64,000 nucleotides of DNA from Propionibacteriaceae bacterium UBA6238 (lineage in GTDB: Bacteria > Actinomycetota > Actinomycetes > Propionibacteriales > Propionibacteriaceae), in assembly GCA_002441465.1 (NCBI GenBank), contig DJWE01000050.1, positions 6,335 to 70,334 of the forward strand, given 5' to 3'. A model generated the notes under the pieces. That model saw only the letters and a list, made by a program, of their open reading frames with translations. It was not told the DNA's origin and searched no databases. Below, one piece after another: positions 60,707 through 64,000 of the stretch. Position 1 is the first letter of the stretch; the number at the start of each line of letters is the position of its first letter. Both the position numbers and the translations under genes were made by a program.

Positions 60707-61514
60707 TCAGTCCTCGGCGAGGGTGAGTTCGATGCCACCCAGGATGTTGGCGCTGAGGTTGTACAGGAACGCGGTCAGGGTGCCGAGCGCGGTGGAGATC
60801 ACCACGTTGATCACAGCAAGCAGAGCAGAGATGCCGAGCACCTTGTTCGTGCTGATGTAGTCCTCGATGCGGAAGCTGCTCTGCGCGTTCGGGCTGGAGA
60901 TGACGTTGACGATCGCGTCATTGATCGCATCGAACAGGCCGGAGTTGACGATCACCGTCCACACCACCGACACGGCCACCCAGAACATGATCCCGAAGGC
61001 GATCGAGAACAGGAACGAGGTCTTCATCACCGACCAGGGGTCGATCCGGGACAGCCGCAGCCGCGCCTTCCGCGTCCGCCTCAGCCCGGACGGCTTCGGC
61101 TTCGCCGCCGCAACCGGGGTCGCGCCCGCGGCCAGTGGCTCGGCGGAGGGGGTCGGGATGAAGGCGGTCGGGCCGGGAGCTGCGAACGGAGACGGCGCGA
61201 CGCTCTGCGGCCCGGACGGGACGCTCGCGGCGTGACTCTCTGGACGCACCGGCATCGCGATGGTCGACTCGCTCTTCGCCGGGGCGGCTTCGGCGCGCTG
61301 CCCTGCCGGCTTCCCGGCTCCCTCGGACGCAGCCGGGTGCCTGGTCTGCGACGAACGCGGCTTCGGCTCGGACACCGGCTCGTCATCGGTGATCCGGGGA
61401 ATCCGGACGACGGTATCGCCCAGCCCCCCATCGCCATAGGACTCGGCGCCTTCAACACGCCACTGCGGGTGATCGGGACCCTGGTCGATCCCGCTCCCCG
61501 CGGTGCCTTGTTGC

Positions 61515-61522
<8 letters not shown>
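60707..61522 (-). CDS. DUF3566 membrane protein
   Basis: 271 residues, GTG 61522 overlapping the gyrA stop by 8 bp. A long proline/alanine-rich disordered N-terminal half (to about residue 150), then the DUF3566 domain with two membrane helices (SVMKTSFLFSIAFGIMFWVAVSVVWTV and VLGISALLAVINVVISTALGTLTAFLY). The family is found next to gyrA in actinobacteria; its function is not established (possibly cell-envelope or division related). Confidence 0.92.

Positions 61523-64000
<2,478 letters not shown>

Overview
The window is chromosomal DNA of a high-GC Gram-positive bacterium (Actinomycetota). The right edge carries gyrA, a DUF3566 membrane-protein gene and tRNA-Ile(GAU) in one row, an order typical of actinobacterial origin regions. 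GTG starts, 4-bp ATGA/GTGA gene overlaps, lipoprotein signals and a HelR-type helicase fit as well. The family cannot be fixed by eye; a Propionibacteriales-like soil or host-associated organism is a guess.

Layout. 0-8 kb is housekeeping and stress: a P-type ATPase, an ACT-domain protein, a LysE exporter, a helicase-like gene preceded by a rifamycin-associated-element-like inverted repeat, a thioredoxin-like protein and a DUF1304 protein. 7.9-46.5 kb is a large carbohydrate island. A nine-gene minus-strand operon (19535 down to 7925) holds an LplABC-type importer without an ATPase, a sialidase-like protein, a DegT aminotransferase, a DapA/NanA-family lyase, an aldo/keto reductase, a sialate-O-acetylesterase-like protein and an unassigned glycosidase-like protein. 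Next to it are two Gfo/Idh/MocA oxidoreductases, a DeoR regulator, a SIS-ROK-NagA amino-sugar operon, a second sialidase-like gene with a class III aminotransferase, two SDRs, an FGGY kinase with a sugar isomerase, an MFS transporter, an AAC(3)-family acetyltransferase, a PfkB kinase and a class II aldolase. It ends with a GH3 glucosidase, an RbsABC-type importer and a TetR regulator. AgaS-like isomerase, NagA, PfkB kinase and GatY/KbaY-like aldolase together match the logic of an N-acetylgalactosamine (tagatose-6-phosphate) route. The sialidase-like, esterase and lyase genes suggest acetylated amino-sugar or sialic-acid-like glycans as substrate (inference).

47.4-51 kb carries a serpin lipoprotein, a GT87 glycosyltransferase and a hypothetical lipoprotein. 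51-60.5 kb is a decaying accessory island beside tRNA-Ile. It has a tyrosine integrase with an in-frame stop at codon 17, an older integrase remnant, several frameshifted genes (DUF4238, AlbA-like, HEAT-like), a small duplicated membrane segment, a CPBP protease and lipoproteins. 60.5-64 kb returns to the conserved core.

Non-coding structure includes two repeat families. One is a 60-bp palindrome present twice (2966-3025 and 7832-7891) with compensatory changes in the stem. The other is a ~31-bp GGTACC-centred repeat present four times (9-74 as an inverted pair, 35525-35597 as a direct pair). Putative operators sit at 22989-23011 and 46497-46518, and an attenuator-like hairpin at 15695-15727. 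No CRISPR array or rRNA was seen, and no intact insertion sequence.
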